From NCBI RefSeq assembly GCF_030412015.1, contig NZ_JASNRD010000001.1, positions 310,001 through 374,000 on the forward strand: a DNA stretch of 64,000 bases, in the 5' to 3' direction. This stretch comes from Massilia sp. YIM B02763 (GTDB lineage: Bacteria; Pseudomonadota; Gammaproteobacteria; Burkholderiales; Burkholderiaceae_D). A program made the translations under genes and the position numbers. Below are positions 43,309 through 54,029 of this stretch, piece by piece (the stretch's first letter is position 1; the number at the start of each line of letters is the position of its first letter). A model generated the notes under the pieces. The model was not told the DNA's origin and did no database searches. It was given only the letters and a program-made list of their open reading frames with translations.

Positions 43309-44694
43309 TCACGAGTGAATGTCCAGCAGGGCCGCCAGTCGAGCCACGAAGCGCACTTCGCTGGCGAGAACATCGGCGGCCCCGCCGGCATCGTCCTTCG
43401 GCACCGCAATCCCGTCGACAATGAATTTGGGCGTCTCGTCCCCCATCCAACGATCGTGGCAGCGCTGTATATCCGGCTCTTCAGCCAGCGGATAAAGTAG
43501 CCCGCCCACCACCAGCTGCTTGCCGGGCCGGTGTTCGAAATGGCTCATGTAGGTCGCAATCTGGAAGAAGTCCTCGCGGTCCACATCGCCCATGCCGTAC
43601 CGACCGCTCCCCAGAAAGTTCATGCGCTTGTATTTCGTGTCCAGAACCACGACACGGCGCCCGTCCTCGTGCGCCATGACGATGTCGGGAATGATGCTGC
43701 GCTCGTAGAAGCGGCCCGCATGCAGCCGGATCGCAGGCGAGGACACGCTCCATTCAGGAAAATGCAGCGCCAGAAGCTTGCCCACGTAGATTTCGAACAG
43801 CTCGGCGACGTTGACCAGCAGTCCCGCCATGCCCGTGCTCCCGTCGGGCGCGTCGCGCGCGCTATCGAGCTGGATGATCACCTCCGCAAGACGGAGCACT
43901 TTCCGGTACGGTGCGAAGATCGGGTTGGCCAACGCTTTCTCTGTTTTGGCTTGGCGAATGGTGGCGGCATCGACCGCCTTGTTCCGACGCAGGCTGACCA
44001 GTTTCATACGTACATGAGCAATACGCAGCAGCATCCCGGCGCCTCCGCTTCGGTCGATGACCTGGATCGCCTTGGCCAGTACGTCGATGATAGACTGGCT
44101 CGGCAGCTGTTCGCGCGCCACACTCGCTACCCGGCCCGCAAACGGCAAGTCCTCCCGGATAAAACGTGGAATGTCGATTCGTCCGCGGACCACATGTTCG
44201 TGATGCCGAATACTGCGGTAAGCTTTGGGCAAGCCGAGCAGGTGGGCCTTTTCCAGCGCCTGCACGAACATCATGAAGATCAGGGCGCGTGCGTAATCCG
44301 GCTTGCTGGCGTCGATTCGTTCGGCTGGCGAGGTCCAATCGTCGACGTAGATATCGTTCGAAAAATTCAGCATGCGCTGCACGAATGCATCGCCGAACCG
44401 CGAACGGATCTCGAACCGGTGCTTGTGGTATGTGACACTGCCGACGTAATTGCCGGTCTGAGCCACCCATCCGGCTTCGGCCTCCTCCGTCAAGGCCAGG
44501 ATCAACGCGTCGTCCTGATTACGCTTGCCGCGCTTTTCCTCATCCCCGTCATGGAACGAAAACAGATAATTGCCGGCCGCCTGGTAGCCGCCGAGTGTGA
44601 GGGGCGGCAACACGCCCGGCTTCTTTGGAAAATCTCTTACCTTGACTTGGCCGCCCAGCGGATGCGAGCGGCAATTGTCGTGCAATGCAATCAT
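43309..44694 (-). CDS. mcrC: McrC-like subunit of a type IV restriction system
   Basis: A 461-residue McrC-family protein. The N-terminal half matches the McrB-contacting domain. The C-terminal PD-(D/E)xK nuclease is visible as IPDIVMAHEDGRR...VVVLDTKYKRMN (about 333-358), with the catalytic D and D-T-K. McrBC cuts modified DNA, so this limits methylated phage DNA. The ATG overlaps the stop of the upstream McrB gene, consistent with a coupled complex. Its 3' end faces the nuclease remnant. Confidence 0.88.
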   Translation of the reverse strand: MIALHDNCRSHPLGGQVKVRDFPKKPGVLPPLTLGGYQAAGNYLFSFHDGDEEKRGKRNQDDALILALTEEAEAGWVAQTGNYVGSVTYHKHRFEIRSRFGDAFVQRMLNFSNDIYVDDWTSPAERIDASKPDYARALIFMMFVQALEKAHLLGLPKAYRSIRHHEHVVRGRIDIPRFIREDLPFAGRVASVAREQLPSQSIIDVLAKAIQVIDRSGGAGMLLRIAHVRMKLVSLRRNKAVDAATIRQAKTEKALANPIFAPYRKVLRLAEVIIQLDSARDAPDGSTGMAGLLVNVAELFEIYVGKLLALHFPEWSVSSPAIRLHAGRFYERSIIPDIVMAHEDGRRVVVLDTKYKRMNFLGSGRYGMGDVDREDFFQIATYMSHFEHRPGKQLVVGGLLYPLAEEPDIQRCHDRWMGDETPKFIVDGIAVPKDDAGGAADVLASEVRFVARLAALLDIHS

Positions 44695-46424
44695 TCGTCG
44701 GCCACTGGCTCATCCTTCTTTGCAGCCGAGCTCAGCGAGAAGATCTTGCGCGCCTCTTTTACCCGGGCTGCAATCTGCTCTGGACTGTATTCGGCGCGAA
44801 GGTATTCGGACAATAGTGGCTCGATCCGCGTGTCGAACAGCTGCCGCATCGACGTATCGCTGACGCCGCGGCCCGCAATCGTCATGAAGTAGGCGTGACC
44901 GATTTCATAGTCCTGCCCCAGTTTCAACGTGAAGCGTATGAACTTGTTCAGCTGTTCGCAGATGGCCACGTACGCGGAAGCATGCTTATCACCGGCAACC
45001 GCTTCGCGGATCACCTCGTAGTCGCAGCCGGTCCTGACCCAGGCGAAGCGCCGCCTCAAGGCCATGTCGAAACTGTCGACGCTGCGGTCAATGTCATTCA
45101 TGGTGCCGATGAAGTACAGATTGGCCGGAACGCCGAATCTTCCCTCCCCCTCGCCCGCCATGTAGCCGTATTGGGTGGTCACGCGCAGGCCGGTTTCGTT
45201 GCCTTCCAAGTCGAAATCGATGCGTTTCGATTCCTCGAGACATACCAGGACTTCCCCCAGCACCCGTGACAGTTCTGCACGGTTGATCTCGTCCGCCACG
45301 AAGTAGTAGGTACGCGGCTCCTTTTCCCCACGCATCCGGTCTTCGCGCAAAGCATCCGTAGCCCTCTTGCAGAAGCGCCTGAACACGCCGGGCATGACTA
45401 CCAGTGCGATCCCACCGCCCGCCACATTGACCGGCTTGAGGCCTTCGATAAAGTCCTCATACGAATAGCTCGGGTGGAACTGCACGATCTCGCACATATC
45501 GTCGAACTTGTGGCCGTCGGCTAGTATGCGTTGCTCGATCGCTTCGTTGACCCGGTGCGTCTTGCCGGTTCCGGGCGGCCCGTAGTACACCACGTTCTTC
45601 TGCTCGAAGTCGAGCGAGAGACCGAAACGCTGGTAAAGAAAGCCAGTCATCTTCTGGCTCACCTCAAACTCACGAGTCAGACGAATCTCGTCGTCGTCAA
45701 GCTTGCGTCCATCGGCCAGGGTCCATTCGCGAAGCTCGTCGATGCTCCAGGAGCACGCGTCCTCGATACTCACGCTCCATTCTGCCGTAAGCTGTTCCTT
45801 GATCGCCTGGGTCGCCCGGTAGCCCTTCAACTTGTCGCGGATGCCCAGGAAGGTGCCAATGCGGGCAATCACTTCATTCTTGTACAGCGCCAGCAGCTGG
45901 CCAGGGTTGTACATGTAAGCGACTTTGCGCGCGAAGTTGGTCTCGAGCGGCCGCAGGTCCGGGCGTGAGTCGTAGTTCGCAAGGGCCACCAGGACAGGGC
46001 GGACATTTTTTTCGAAGAAATCGTTCGCCGTCGGAAGCCCCACCTCGGCCCGGGCTGCGCGGCCGTTGTTCGGCCCGGGGATCGAGAATCGTAGCGCCTC
46101 GTTCGGCTGGCCGTTCTCAGGCTTGATGCGGTAGATTCCATAGCCCGCGCTGCTGGCCGGCCGGAATCGCCCACAACGCGTGGTCCGGCGTTCGATGAGA
46201 TTGGTGAAGTAGATGCCGCCCCCGTCCCGGAGCAGGTTGGTATAGCGCTCGAGCGCCAGGGTGTCTACCGGATCGCTTCGCTTCCAGTCGAGGAACAAGC
46301 GCCACTCCTCGGCGACGCGTTCATCCAGCCGCTTACCCTTGAATTCGTGCCAATCGCGCCGCAAGGTGTCGCGGCTCGCTGCGTCGCCGTCTCGTGCCTC
46401 CATCGATGCTTCAGCCATGGTCAT
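44691..46424 (-). CDS. mcrB: McrB-like GTPase subunit
   Basis: A 577-residue protein. A variable N-terminal region (about 1-260) probably recognises the modified DNA, and an AAA+ GTPase module follows. Walker A is GPPGTGKT (about 280-287), then FHPSYSYEDFIEG (about 310-322), the Walker B region FVADEINRAELSRVLGE (about 376-392), and the McrB-type FIGTMNDIDRSVDSFDMALRRRF (about 445-468), where the MN-x-x-D signature matches McrB. The N-terminal domain has no DUF3578-like sequence I recognise, so target specificity may differ from E. coli McrB. Confidence 0.88.
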   Translation of the reverse strand: MTMAEASMEARDGDAASRDTLRRDWHEFKGKRLDERVAEEWRLFLDWKRSDPVDTLALERYTNLLRDGGGIYFTNLIERRTTRCGRFRPASSAGYGIYRIKPENGQPNEALRFSIPGPNNGRAARAEVGLPTANDFFEKNVRPVLVALANYDSRPDLRPLETNFARKVAYMYNPGQLLALYKNEVIARIGTFLGIRDKLKGYRATQAIKEQLTAEWSVSIEDACSWSIDELREWTLADGRKLDDDEIRLTREFEVSQKMTGFLYQRFGLSLDFEQKNVVYYGPPGTGKTHRVNEAIEQRILADGHKFDDMCEIVQFHPSYSYEDFIEGLKPVNVAGGGIALVVMPGVFRRFCKRATDALREDRMRGEKEPRTYYFVADEINRAELSRVLGEVLVCLEESKRIDFDLEGNETGLRVTTQYGYMAGEGEGRFGVPANLYFIGTMNDIDRSVDSFDMALRRRFAWVRTGCDYEVIREAVAGDKHASAYVAICEQLNKFIRFTLKLGQDYEIGHAYFMTIAGRGVSDTSMRQLFDTRIEPLLSEYLRAEYSPEQIAARVKEARKIFSLSSAAKKDEPVADE

Positions 46425-47026
46425 TGCCCTCCCAACACCGAGTTACGTGCCTCGACAACGCGTTGCAAGGCAAGCTCTGGCTGAAACCCTTCAATCAGGA
46501 GATTGAGGATTTCGCTCTTCTCATCGTTGCTGAGGTCCGCGTAAGTCGGTCGATTGGCCGAATAATGTTCCCAGCGCATTTCTTTCGCCTCTTGATAGCT
46601 GCGGCGCTTTTTCGGGGCGGCCACGAGCTTCGCATCGTGAACATAAGCGTCCAGCTTCGCCCGCGCGATCGACCAGTCGAACGCTGCGACGGAGCGCCGG
46701 TCCGTTTCCCAGTCACCCTTGTAGCCTTCGCTTGGCCGGCCCGTGCTCCTGCTTACGGCCAGGCAGGCAAGATTCGGATATCCGCTCGCGACGCAGAAAC
46801 TCTCAACGAACAATAGCTTCATGCCGATCCCGATCGGAACGGCATGTTGAAGTTCTTCGTCATGCGGATCTAGTGCCTTCGCCTGCGCCAGAATGTCCGA
46901 ATAAAACACTGCAGCGCCTTGGGTCACAAGCGCATGCGCGACGAGCGCCGTGTACAGACGGGTGCCTACATGGATGTCATTGAGTGTAAATTCGGAGATG
47001 TCGACTGGTTGCTGCGCCACTGTCAT
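46421..47026 (-). CDS. Unknown third gene of the McrBC operon
   Basis: A 201-residue soluble protein upstream of mcrB, with its stop overlapping the mcrB start. Residues 38-105 (AAVFYSDILAQAKAL...IGIGMKLLFVESFC...YPNLACLAVSRSTGRPSEGYKG) resemble a small domain (VGxxLxxIxxyCxxxgLPxLTALVVxxxTGxPG) that recurs at the start of restriction and HNH-type proteins. It may add specificity or regulate the McrBC complex. The start at 47026 follows AAGG. Confidence 0.6.
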   Translation of the reverse strand: MTVAQQPVDISEFTLNDIHVGTRLYTALVAHALVTQGAAVFYSDILAQAKALDPHDEELQHAVPIGIGMKLLFVESFCVASGYPNLACLAVSRSTGRPSEGYKGDWETDRRSVAAFDWSIARAKLDAYVHDAKLVAAPKKRRSYQEAKEMRWEHYSANRPTYADLSNDEKSEILNLLIEGFQPELALQRVVEARNSVLGGQ

Positions 47027-47083
47027 GTAAAACCTTGTGGTATTGAAGGAGTAGTGCATTTCGCCTACGGCAATTGCAAAACT

Positions 47084-47099
47084 ATAACATCGATAACAT
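47084..47099 (-). promoter_or_regulatory. Direct repeats upstream of the McrBC operon
   Basis: ATAACAT occurs twice, 9 bp apart (47084-47090 and 47093-47099), in an AT-rich patch 58 nt before the first gene. A minus-strand -10 like TATAGT (47087-47082) overlaps. The repeats may bind a regulator; they do not resemble the TGCGACA repeats. Confidence 0.35.
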
Positions 47100-47234
47100 T
47101 AAATTGCACTGATGCACCTTTTCTTGCGGCCGGCAAACGCAGAGGTCCACGGCAACCGTCCAACCCCAGCCGAGTTGAGCGCCAATTTTTGAACCGACAC
47201 AAGTTGACCCGTCCCTGGGACGTCGATGCCTATG

Positions 47235-47260
47235 AAAAAGCTCGCCGAAGCGAGCCTTTT
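47235..47260 (-). terminator. Terminator of guaA
   Basis: On the minus strand GCTCGC-TTCG-GCGAGC is followed by five U, 35 nt after the guaA stop. The stem and stable UUCG loop are a classical intrinsic terminator. It also marks the boundary between the McrBC island and the core genes. Confidence 0.85.
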
Positions 47261-47294
47261 AAAATCGCACAAGCGGAATTTCCACCTAGAAACC

Positions 47295-48905
47295 CTACTC
47301 CCACTCAATCGTCGCCGGCGGTTTCCCCGAAATATCATACACAACGCGATTCAACCCACGCACCTCGTTGATGATCCGGTTCGACACCCTTCCCAGCAGA
47401 TCGTGCGGCAGGTGCGCCCACTGCGCCGTCATGAAGTCCAGCGTCTGCACGGCGCGCAGCGCGACGACGTATTCGTAGGTGCGGCCGTCGCCCATCACGC
47501 CCACCGATTTCACCGGCAGGAAGACGGCGAACGCCTGCGACGTCGCTTCGTACCAGTTCACCGGCGCCTTGCCGGCGTCGATGCCCGGCACCATCGGCGC
47601 CACGAACGGGGTGTTGCGCAGTTCTTCGATGAAGATGGCGTCCGCTTCGCGCAGCAGGTCGGCGTATTCGCGTTTCACTTCGCCGAGGATGCGCACGCCC
47701 AGGCCCGGGCCCGGGAACGGGTGGCGGTAGACCATGTCGTGCGGCAGGCCCAGGGCCACGCCCAGCTTGCGCACTTCGTCCTTGAACAGTTCGCGCAGCG
47801 GTTCCAGCAGTTTCAGGTTCAGGGTTTCCGGCAGGCCGCCCACGTTGTGGTGGCTCTTGATGGTCTGGCCCTTCTTGCCCTTGCCGGCCGACTCGATCAC
47901 GTCCGGGTAGATGGTGCCCTGCGCCAGCCAGCGCGCGCTGGTCAGCTGCTTGGCTTGTTCCTGGAACACTTCGACGAATTCGCGGCCGATGATCTTGCGC
48001 TTCTGTTCCGGGTCGGTCACGCCGGCCAGGTGGCCCATGAACTGGTCGGACGCATCGATGCGCAGCACTTTCACGCCGAGGTTCTTCGAGAACATGTCCA
48101 TGACCATCTTGCCCTCGTCCTTGCGCAGCAGGCCGTGGTCGACGAAGACGCAGGTCAGCTGGTCGCCGATGGCGCGGTGGATCAGGGCGGCGGCCACGCT
48201 CGAGTCGACGCCGCCGGACAGGCCGAGGATGACTTCGTCGGTGCCCACTTGCGCGCGGATCTTCTCGACGGCTTCGCCGATGTAGTCCGGCATGTTCCAG
48301 TCGCTCTTGCAGCCGCAGATATCGTGCACGAAGCGGCCGATGATGGCTTCGCCCTGGGTCGTGTGCGTGACTTCCGGGTGGAACTGCAGCGCGTAGAAGC
48401 CGCGCTCTTCGTCGGCCATCGCGGCGACCGGGCAGGACGGGGTCGAGCCCATCAGCTTGAAGCCTTCCGGCATTTCCAGGACCTTGTCGCCGTGGCTCAT
48501 CCAGACCTTCAGCATGCCGTGGCCTTCGTCGGTGACGAAGTCGTTGATGCCGTTCAGCAGCTTGGTATGGCCGCGGGCGCGCACTTCGGCGTAGCCGAAT
48601 TCGCGCACTTTACCGTTCTCGACCTTGCCGCCCAGCTGGGCCGCCATGGTCTGCATGCCGTAGCAGATGCCCAGCACGGGCACGCCCAGCTCGAACACGG
48701 CTTGCGGGGCGCGCGGGGAGTCGCCTTCCAGCGTCGAGTTGTGGCTGCCGGACAGGATCACGCCGGACGCGCCATAGTTGCGGACGAACTCGTCGCCGAT
48801 GTCGTACGGATAGACCTCGGAGAACACGCCGGCGTCGCGGACGCGGCGGGCGATCAGTTGCGTGACCTGGGAACCGAAGTCGAGGATGAGGATTTTGGAG
48901 TGCAT
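47295..48905 (-). CDS. guaA: GMP synthase (glutamine-hydrolysing)
   Basis: A 536-residue enzyme. A class I glutamine amidotransferase domain (about 1-200, nucleophile Cys81 in [15 protein letters not shown] near 192) is joined to an ATP-pyrophosphatase domain (SGGVDSSV about 229-236) and the C-terminal dimer domain. It converts XMP to GMP with glutamine and ATP, the last step of guanine nucleotide synthesis. The start is at 48905 ([13 protein letters not shown]). It lies directly downstream of guaB in the same direction. Confidence 0.97.
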   Translation of the reverse strand: MHSKILILDFGSQVTQLIARRVRDAGVFSEVYPYDIGDEFVRNYGASGVILSGSHNSTLEGDSPRAPQAVFELGVPVLGICYGMQTMAAQLGGKVENGKVREFGYAEVRARGHTKLLNGINDFVTDEGHGMLKVWMSHGDKVLEMPEGFKLMGSTPSCPVAAMADEERGFYALQFHPEVTHTTQGEAIIGRFVHDICGCKSDWNMPDYIGEAVEKIRAQVGTDEVILGLSGGVDSSVAAALIHRAIGDQLTCVFVDHGLLRKDEGKMVMDMFSKNLGVKVLRIDASDQFMGHLAGVTDPEQKRKIIGREFVEVFQEQAKQLTSARWLAQGTIYPDVIESAGKGKKGQTIKSHHNVGGLPETLNLKLLEPLRELFKDEVRKLGVALGLPHDMVYRHPFPGPGLGVRILGEVKREYADLLREADAIFIEELRNTPFVAPMVPGIDAGKAPVNWYEATSQAFAVFLPVKSVGVMGDGRTYEYVVALRAVQTLDFMTAQWAHLPHDLLGRVSNRIINEVRGLNRVVYDISGKPPATIEWE

Positions 48906-48966
48906 GTATGGAGCGAAATGGATGTTCGTCGGCGCCCGTTGGCGCCAACATGATTCACGCGTCATG

Positions 48967-48985
48967 GTGGGCACGGGGTGCCCAC
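48967..48985. repeat. GTAGGGTGGGC-type palindrome (guaB-guaA gap)
   Basis: GTGGGCAC-GGG-GTGCCCAC with the flank CCTACG. It is a member of the dispersed hairpin family also seen at 54.8 and 58.7 kb. Confidence 0.65.
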
Positions 48986-48996
48986 CCTACGATACG

Positions 48997-49020
48997 AAAA
49001 CGCGGCCGACCAGGCCGCGT
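48997..49020 (-). terminator. Terminator after guaB
   Basis: On the minus strand ACGCGGCC-TGGTC-GGCCGCGT is followed by four U within the guaB-guaA gap. It would attenuate read-through, so guaA may also have its own promoter. Confidence 0.6.
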
Positions 49021-49028
49021 CTCGTGGC

Positions 49029-50492
<1,464 letters not shown>

Positions 50493-50654
50493 TTATTTCC
50501 TATAGGCGCAAAAGCGAATTATACAGAAACTCCAGGAAAACGTCGCAACATTGCCAAAAAAGGCCATAAATAGCAAAAAGCCATGAATTGACAGGCCCGG
50601 TCAACCATGGCGAAATCGCGTATGTGATCCAAGGAAATACTGACCGACAATTCG

Positions 50655-51176
50655 ATGACCCCGACGACTTTCCCGCGGCTGCGTGCCGGCCTACCTCTCC
50701 TGCTGGTTCTGATGGCGGCCCCCGCCTTCGCACAGTACTCCTGGATCGACGACAAGGGCACACGCGTGTTCTCCGACCGCCCGCCCCCGGCCGGCACGCC
50801 CGAGGCGCGCATCCTGAAAAAGCCTCGGACGCTCGATGCGTTGGCGCCGTCCGCCGCACCTGCCACTGCCCCTGCCCCTGCTTCTGCCCCGGCCGAGCCC
50901 GCCAAGGCGGCGCCGACGCTGGCCGAGCGCGAAGCGGACTACCGCAAACGCCAGGCGCAGCAGGCCGAAGCGGAAACGAAGGAGCAGCTGGCGGCGCACA
51001 AGCAGACGATGCAGATGGAGCGCTGCAAGAGCCTCAAGCGGCGCGAGATGACGCTGACGGCGGGAACGCGCCTGTCGGAGTACGACGAAAAGGGACAGCG
51101 GAGTTTTGTCTCGGACGAAGAGCGGGCGCGCAGGCTGGCGGAGACGCGCAGGATGCAGGGAGCCGAGTGCCAGTAA
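50655..51176 (+). CDS. Exported DUF4124 protein
   Basis: A 173-residue protein with a signal peptide ending AFAQ (about residue 27). One DUF4124 domain (YSWIDDKGTRVFSDRPPP, about 28-45) follows, then a long Ala/Pro linker and a charged coiled-coil-like C-terminus (about 85-165). DUF4124 proteins are envelope proteins of unknown function that are common in betaproteobacteria. It is divergent from guaB, as in related genomes. Confidence 0.85.
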   Translation: MTPTTFPRLRAGLPLLLVLMAAPAFAQYSWIDDKGTRVFSDRPPPAGTPEARILKKPRTLDALAPSAAPATAPAPASAPAEPAKAAPTLAEREADYRKRQAQQAEAETKEQLAAHKQTMQMERCKSLKRREMTLTAGTRLSEYDEKGQRSFVSDEERARRLAETRRMQGAECQ

Positions 51177-51200
51177 CCCCGTAAAACAAGACCAACGGTC

Positions 51201-51320
51201 GTTCCCGCGAAGGCGGGAACCCAAGCCGAGCATCGGAACCCCGTATCCCTGAAACACTCCGGCACGCTATCGACGTTGCGACTTCGGTGCTTCGGCATGG
51301 GCTCCGGCCTTCGCCGGAGC
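51201..51320. repeat. REP/BIME-like inverted pair
   Basis: Two palindromes face each other: GTTCCCGC-GAAG-GCGGGAAC (51201-51220) and GCTCCGGC-CTTC-GCCGGAGC (51301-51320). Each carries a flank of the type TCG before and CCCA-x-GC after the stem, in opposite orientation. They fill the gap between convergent genes and may also stop transcription. Confidence 0.65.
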
Positions 51321-51330
51321 GACGGCAGCG

Positions 51331-51630
51331 TTACTTCGCCGCTTCCTTCTTCGCCGCCCGCTTGCGGCGCGAATCCTTCGGATCCGCCACCAGCGGCCGG
51401 TAGACCTCGATGCGGTCGCGCTCGCGCAGCACCGTGTCGAGCGTCTTCTTCTTCGCGTAGATGCCCACGGGCTGCGTCACCAGGTTGATCTCCGGATGGG
51501 CCTGCAGCACCCCGCTCTGCTCGATGGCCTGGCCGATGGTCGTGCCGGGCGCCACCTGCATGCCTTCCAGGTATTCGAACGTGCCGGCTGCGTACGACAC
51601 CCAGACCTGGACGCCGGCCGTATCAGCCAT
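51331..51630 (-). CDS. rnfH: RnfH-family protein
   Basis: A 99-residue ubiquitin-like-fold protein with the family patterns VWVSYAAGTFEYLEGMQV, GIYAKKKTLDTVLRERDRIEVYRPL and a Lys/Arg-rich tail. Its exact role is unknown; family members accompany ratA and smpB. Its start overlaps the ratA end by 8 nt. Confidence 0.9.
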   Translation of the reverse strand: MADTAGVQVWVSYAAGTFEYLEGMQVAPGTTIGQAIEQSGVLQAHPEINLVTQPVGIYAKKKTLDTVLRERDRIEVYRPLVADPKDSRRKRAAKKEAAK

Positions 51631-52054
51631 ACACGACCTCGGCCCGCTTGCAGAAGGAATCGACCATCGTGTTGGCGATCATGCCGAACACGGGGCCGAC
51701 GATCTGTTCCAGGATGATGCTGGAGAACTCGTACTGCATGTCGAAGTCGATCTTGCAGGCGTCCTCGCGCAGCGACTTGAAGCTCCACGTCGCTTCCAGC
51801 ATCTTGAAAGGTCCGTCGACGAGATGCATCTTCATCTGGGCCGGACGCTGGTTGTGGTTCGCCGTCGTGAAGCTCTGCTTCACGCCATGGAAGTTGATCT
51901 GCAGGCAGGCGGTCAATTTCTCGTCGCTGCGTTCGATCACTTTCACGCCGCTGCACCAGGGCAGGAACTTGGGATAATCCTCGACCTTTGCGACCAGGTC
52001 GAACATCTGCTCGGCGCTATAGCCTAAGAAAACTGATTTGTGCACTACTGCCAT
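51623..52054 (-). CDS. ratA: RatA/COQ10-type START-domain protein
   Basis: A 143-residue single-domain START/polyketide-cyclase-like protein (MFDLVAKVEDYPKFLPWC, VVDSFCKRAEVVYG end). Called a ribosome-associating toxin in E. coli and a coenzyme Q-binding protein in other lineages. It is divergent from smpB, the usual gene order. Confidence 0.92.
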   Translation of the reverse strand: MAVVHKSVFLGYSAEQMFDLVAKVEDYPKFLPWCSGVKVIERSDEKLTACLQINFHGVKQSFTTANHNQRPAQMKMHLVDGPFKMLEATWSFKSLREDACKIDFDMQYEFSSIILEQIVGPVFGMIANTMVDSFCKRAEVVYG

Positions 52055-52142
52055 TGGTCAACCGTTTGTTATGATGTTGGTGTGGTTTGCCCTGCGAGGG
52101 CGACAACCGTAGTTTAACCGACGCGCGCATTTTAGCTATTTC

Positions 52143-52592
52143 ATGAGTATTATTGATAATAAGAAAGCCTTTTTCGACTACTTCATCGAGGACCGCTACG
52201 AGGCCGGCCTGGTGCTGGAAGGCTGGGAAGTGAAGGCGATCCGCGAGGGACGCGTGCAGATCAAGGAGGCCTATGTCGTCGTGCGCAACGGCGAGCTGTA
52301 CTTGTTCGGCGCCCACATCAGCGCGCTCTCTTCCGCCTCCGCCTGGAGCCATCCGGAAGCCATCCGCACCCGCAAGCTGCTGCTGCACAAGGCCGAGATC
52401 GACAAGCTGGTCGGCAAGGTGGAGCGCTCCGGCTACACGCTGGTGCCCCTGAACCTGCACTTCAAGGCTGGCCGCGTGAAATGCGAAGTGGGCCTGGCCA
52501 AGGGCAAGAAGCAGCACGACAAGCGCGACACCGAGCGCGATCGCGATGCCAAGCGCGAGATCGAAAAGGCGATGAAGAACAACCGTCGTTGA
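52143..52592 (+). CDS. smpB: SsrA-binding protein SmpB
   Basis: A 149-residue tmRNA-binding protein with the canonical N-terminal OB barrel ([31 protein letters not shown]), LVPLNLHF and a basic C-terminal tail ([21 protein letters not shown]). It guides tmRNA to stalled ribosomes in trans-translation. Confidence 0.97.
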   Translation: MSIIDNKKAFFDYFIEDRYEAGLVLEGWEVKAIREGRVQIKEAYVVVRNGELYLFGAHISALSSASAWSHPEAIRTRKLLLHKAEIDKLVGKVERSGYTLVPLNLHFKAGRVKCEVGLAKGKKQHDKRDTERDRDAKREIEKAMKNNRR

Positions 52593-52661
52593 CGGACTGT
52601 ACCGGCGCCGCGGTCACGCGGGCGCCGGCAAACGTGCGGACGGCCACGGGCCGCCTCCGGA

Positions 52662-53867
52662 TCACGCCGCGGTGGCCGAGCCGTCCACCTTGCGCTCCAC
52701 CGCTCCCGCCAGCAGCGAGGCCACGAAGCTGGCCGCCACCATCACCGCCAGTCCCGCCGCCAGCCTGGTCGCACTGCCGAACAGCAGCGGCGTCACGAGC
52801 CCGGACACCAGCGCGAACGACATCATCTGGATGAACGACAGCAACGAGGACGCGAGGCCGCGATTGTGCGGGAACAGGCCCAGCGCCGTCACCTGGATCG
52901 CCGGCATCGCCACCGTCAGGCCGAACGTGAACACCATCAGGGGCAGCACTGCCCAGGGCACCGCCACGCGGTCCGACACGGCCGCCGCATAGCCCAGGTT
53001 GGCCACGCAGGCCAGCGCCATCAGGCCGTAGCCGATGCGGCGCAGGCGCGCCGGCGGCACCTTCGTGGCGCGCTTGCCGCCCCAGGCCGAACCGGCCACC
53101 ATGCCGCCCACGAGCGGGAAGAACATCCAGCCGAACGCCGTCTCCGGCAGGCCCAGGATCTCCATGACGAAGTTGGCGGCGGCGCCGATGTAGATGGCGA
53201 TGCCGGCGAACGCCAGGCCCACCGACAGCGACAGCAGCAGGAACTGCGGATGGCGCAGCACCTTGCCGTAGTTGGCCAGGATCGCCATGCCGTGGAAGGC
53301 GTGGCGCTTTTCGCGCGGCAGGCTTTCCGGCAGCAGCTTCCACACCACCAGCATCATCAAGAGCGCGAACAGCGACAGGAACACGAAGGTCGCGCGCCAG
53401 CCGAAGGTCACGTGCAGCCAGCCGCCCAGCACGGGCGCGATGGCCGGCGCCAGGCCGAACACCATCAGGATGTGGGACATGACGCGCTGCGCGTCGGCGC
53501 CGTTGAAGCGGTCCTGGACGATAGCCTGGCCGACGACGGAACCGGCGCCCGCCGACAGGCCCTGCAGCGCGCGGCACACGAGCAGCCAGCCGAACGACGG
53601 CGCCAGCACGGCGCCGGCCGAGGCGCCGACATAGACGGCCAGCGCGACGAGGATCACGGGACGGCGGCCGAAGGAATCGGACAGCGTCCCGTAGAACAGC
53701 ATCATGAAGGCGAAGGTGAACAGGAACACGGACAGCGTCTGCTGCACGGCGACGGCGCCGACGCCGAATTCCTGGCCGATTGCGGGAATCGACGGCAGGT
53801 AGGTATCGATCGCCAGCGGGCCCACCATGCTGAGGCAGGCGAGGATGGCGGTCAGTAGTCGTTGCAT
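52662..53867 (-). CDS. Bcr/CflA-family MFS drug exporter
   Basis: A 401-residue, twelve-helix exporter. The first helix contains PLAIDTYLPSIPAI, typical of the Bcr/CflA subfamily, and loop 2-3 reads GTLSDSFGRRPVIL. Family members expel bicyclomycin, chloramphenicol or small metabolites; the substrate here is unknown. The start is the ATG at 53867 after AAAGG. It is transcribed away from lepB's terminator-like repeats. Confidence 0.85.
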   Translation of the reverse strand: MQRLLTAILACLSMVGPLAIDTYLPSIPAIGQEFGVGAVAVQQTLSVFLFTFAFMMLFYGTLSDSFGRRPVILVALAVYVGASAGAVLAPSFGWLLVCRALQGLSAGAGSVVGQAIVQDRFNGADAQRVMSHILMVFGLAPAIAPVLGGWLHVTFGWRATFVFLSLFALLMMLVVWKLLPESLPREKRHAFHGMAILANYGKVLRHPQFLLLSLSVGLAFAGIAIYIGAAANFVMEILGLPETAFGWMFFPLVGGMVAGSAWGGKRATKVPPARLRRIGYGLMALACVANLGYAAAVSDRVAVPWAVLPLMVFTFGLTVAMPAIQVTALGLFPHNRGLASSLLSFIQMMSFALVSGLVTPLLFGSATRLAAGLAVMVAASFVASLLAGAVERKVDGSATAA

Positions 53868-53932
53868 AGGAATGCCTTTCAAAACTCGGCACTGCACCAT
53901 GCAAGTCCGAAAGGCAGCATTCTACCGCGTCG

Positions 53933-54009
53933 CCCCTGCGCTGGCAGGGGTCCAATCGATTGGCGCCACGGCAGCATTCGCGCTATTGGGTCCCTGCCTG
54001 CGCAGGGAC
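53933..54009. repeat. REP/BIME-like inverted pair, second copy
   Basis: CCCCTGC-GCTG-GCAGGGG (53933-53950) and GTCCCTGC-CTGC-GCAGGGAC (53990-54009) face each other with mirrored flanks (TCCAAT and ATTGGG). Same architecture as the pair at 51.2 kb with different stem bases. Lies after lepB. Confidence 0.6.
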
Positions 54010-54029
54010 GACGGCGCACGCGTTCGCGG

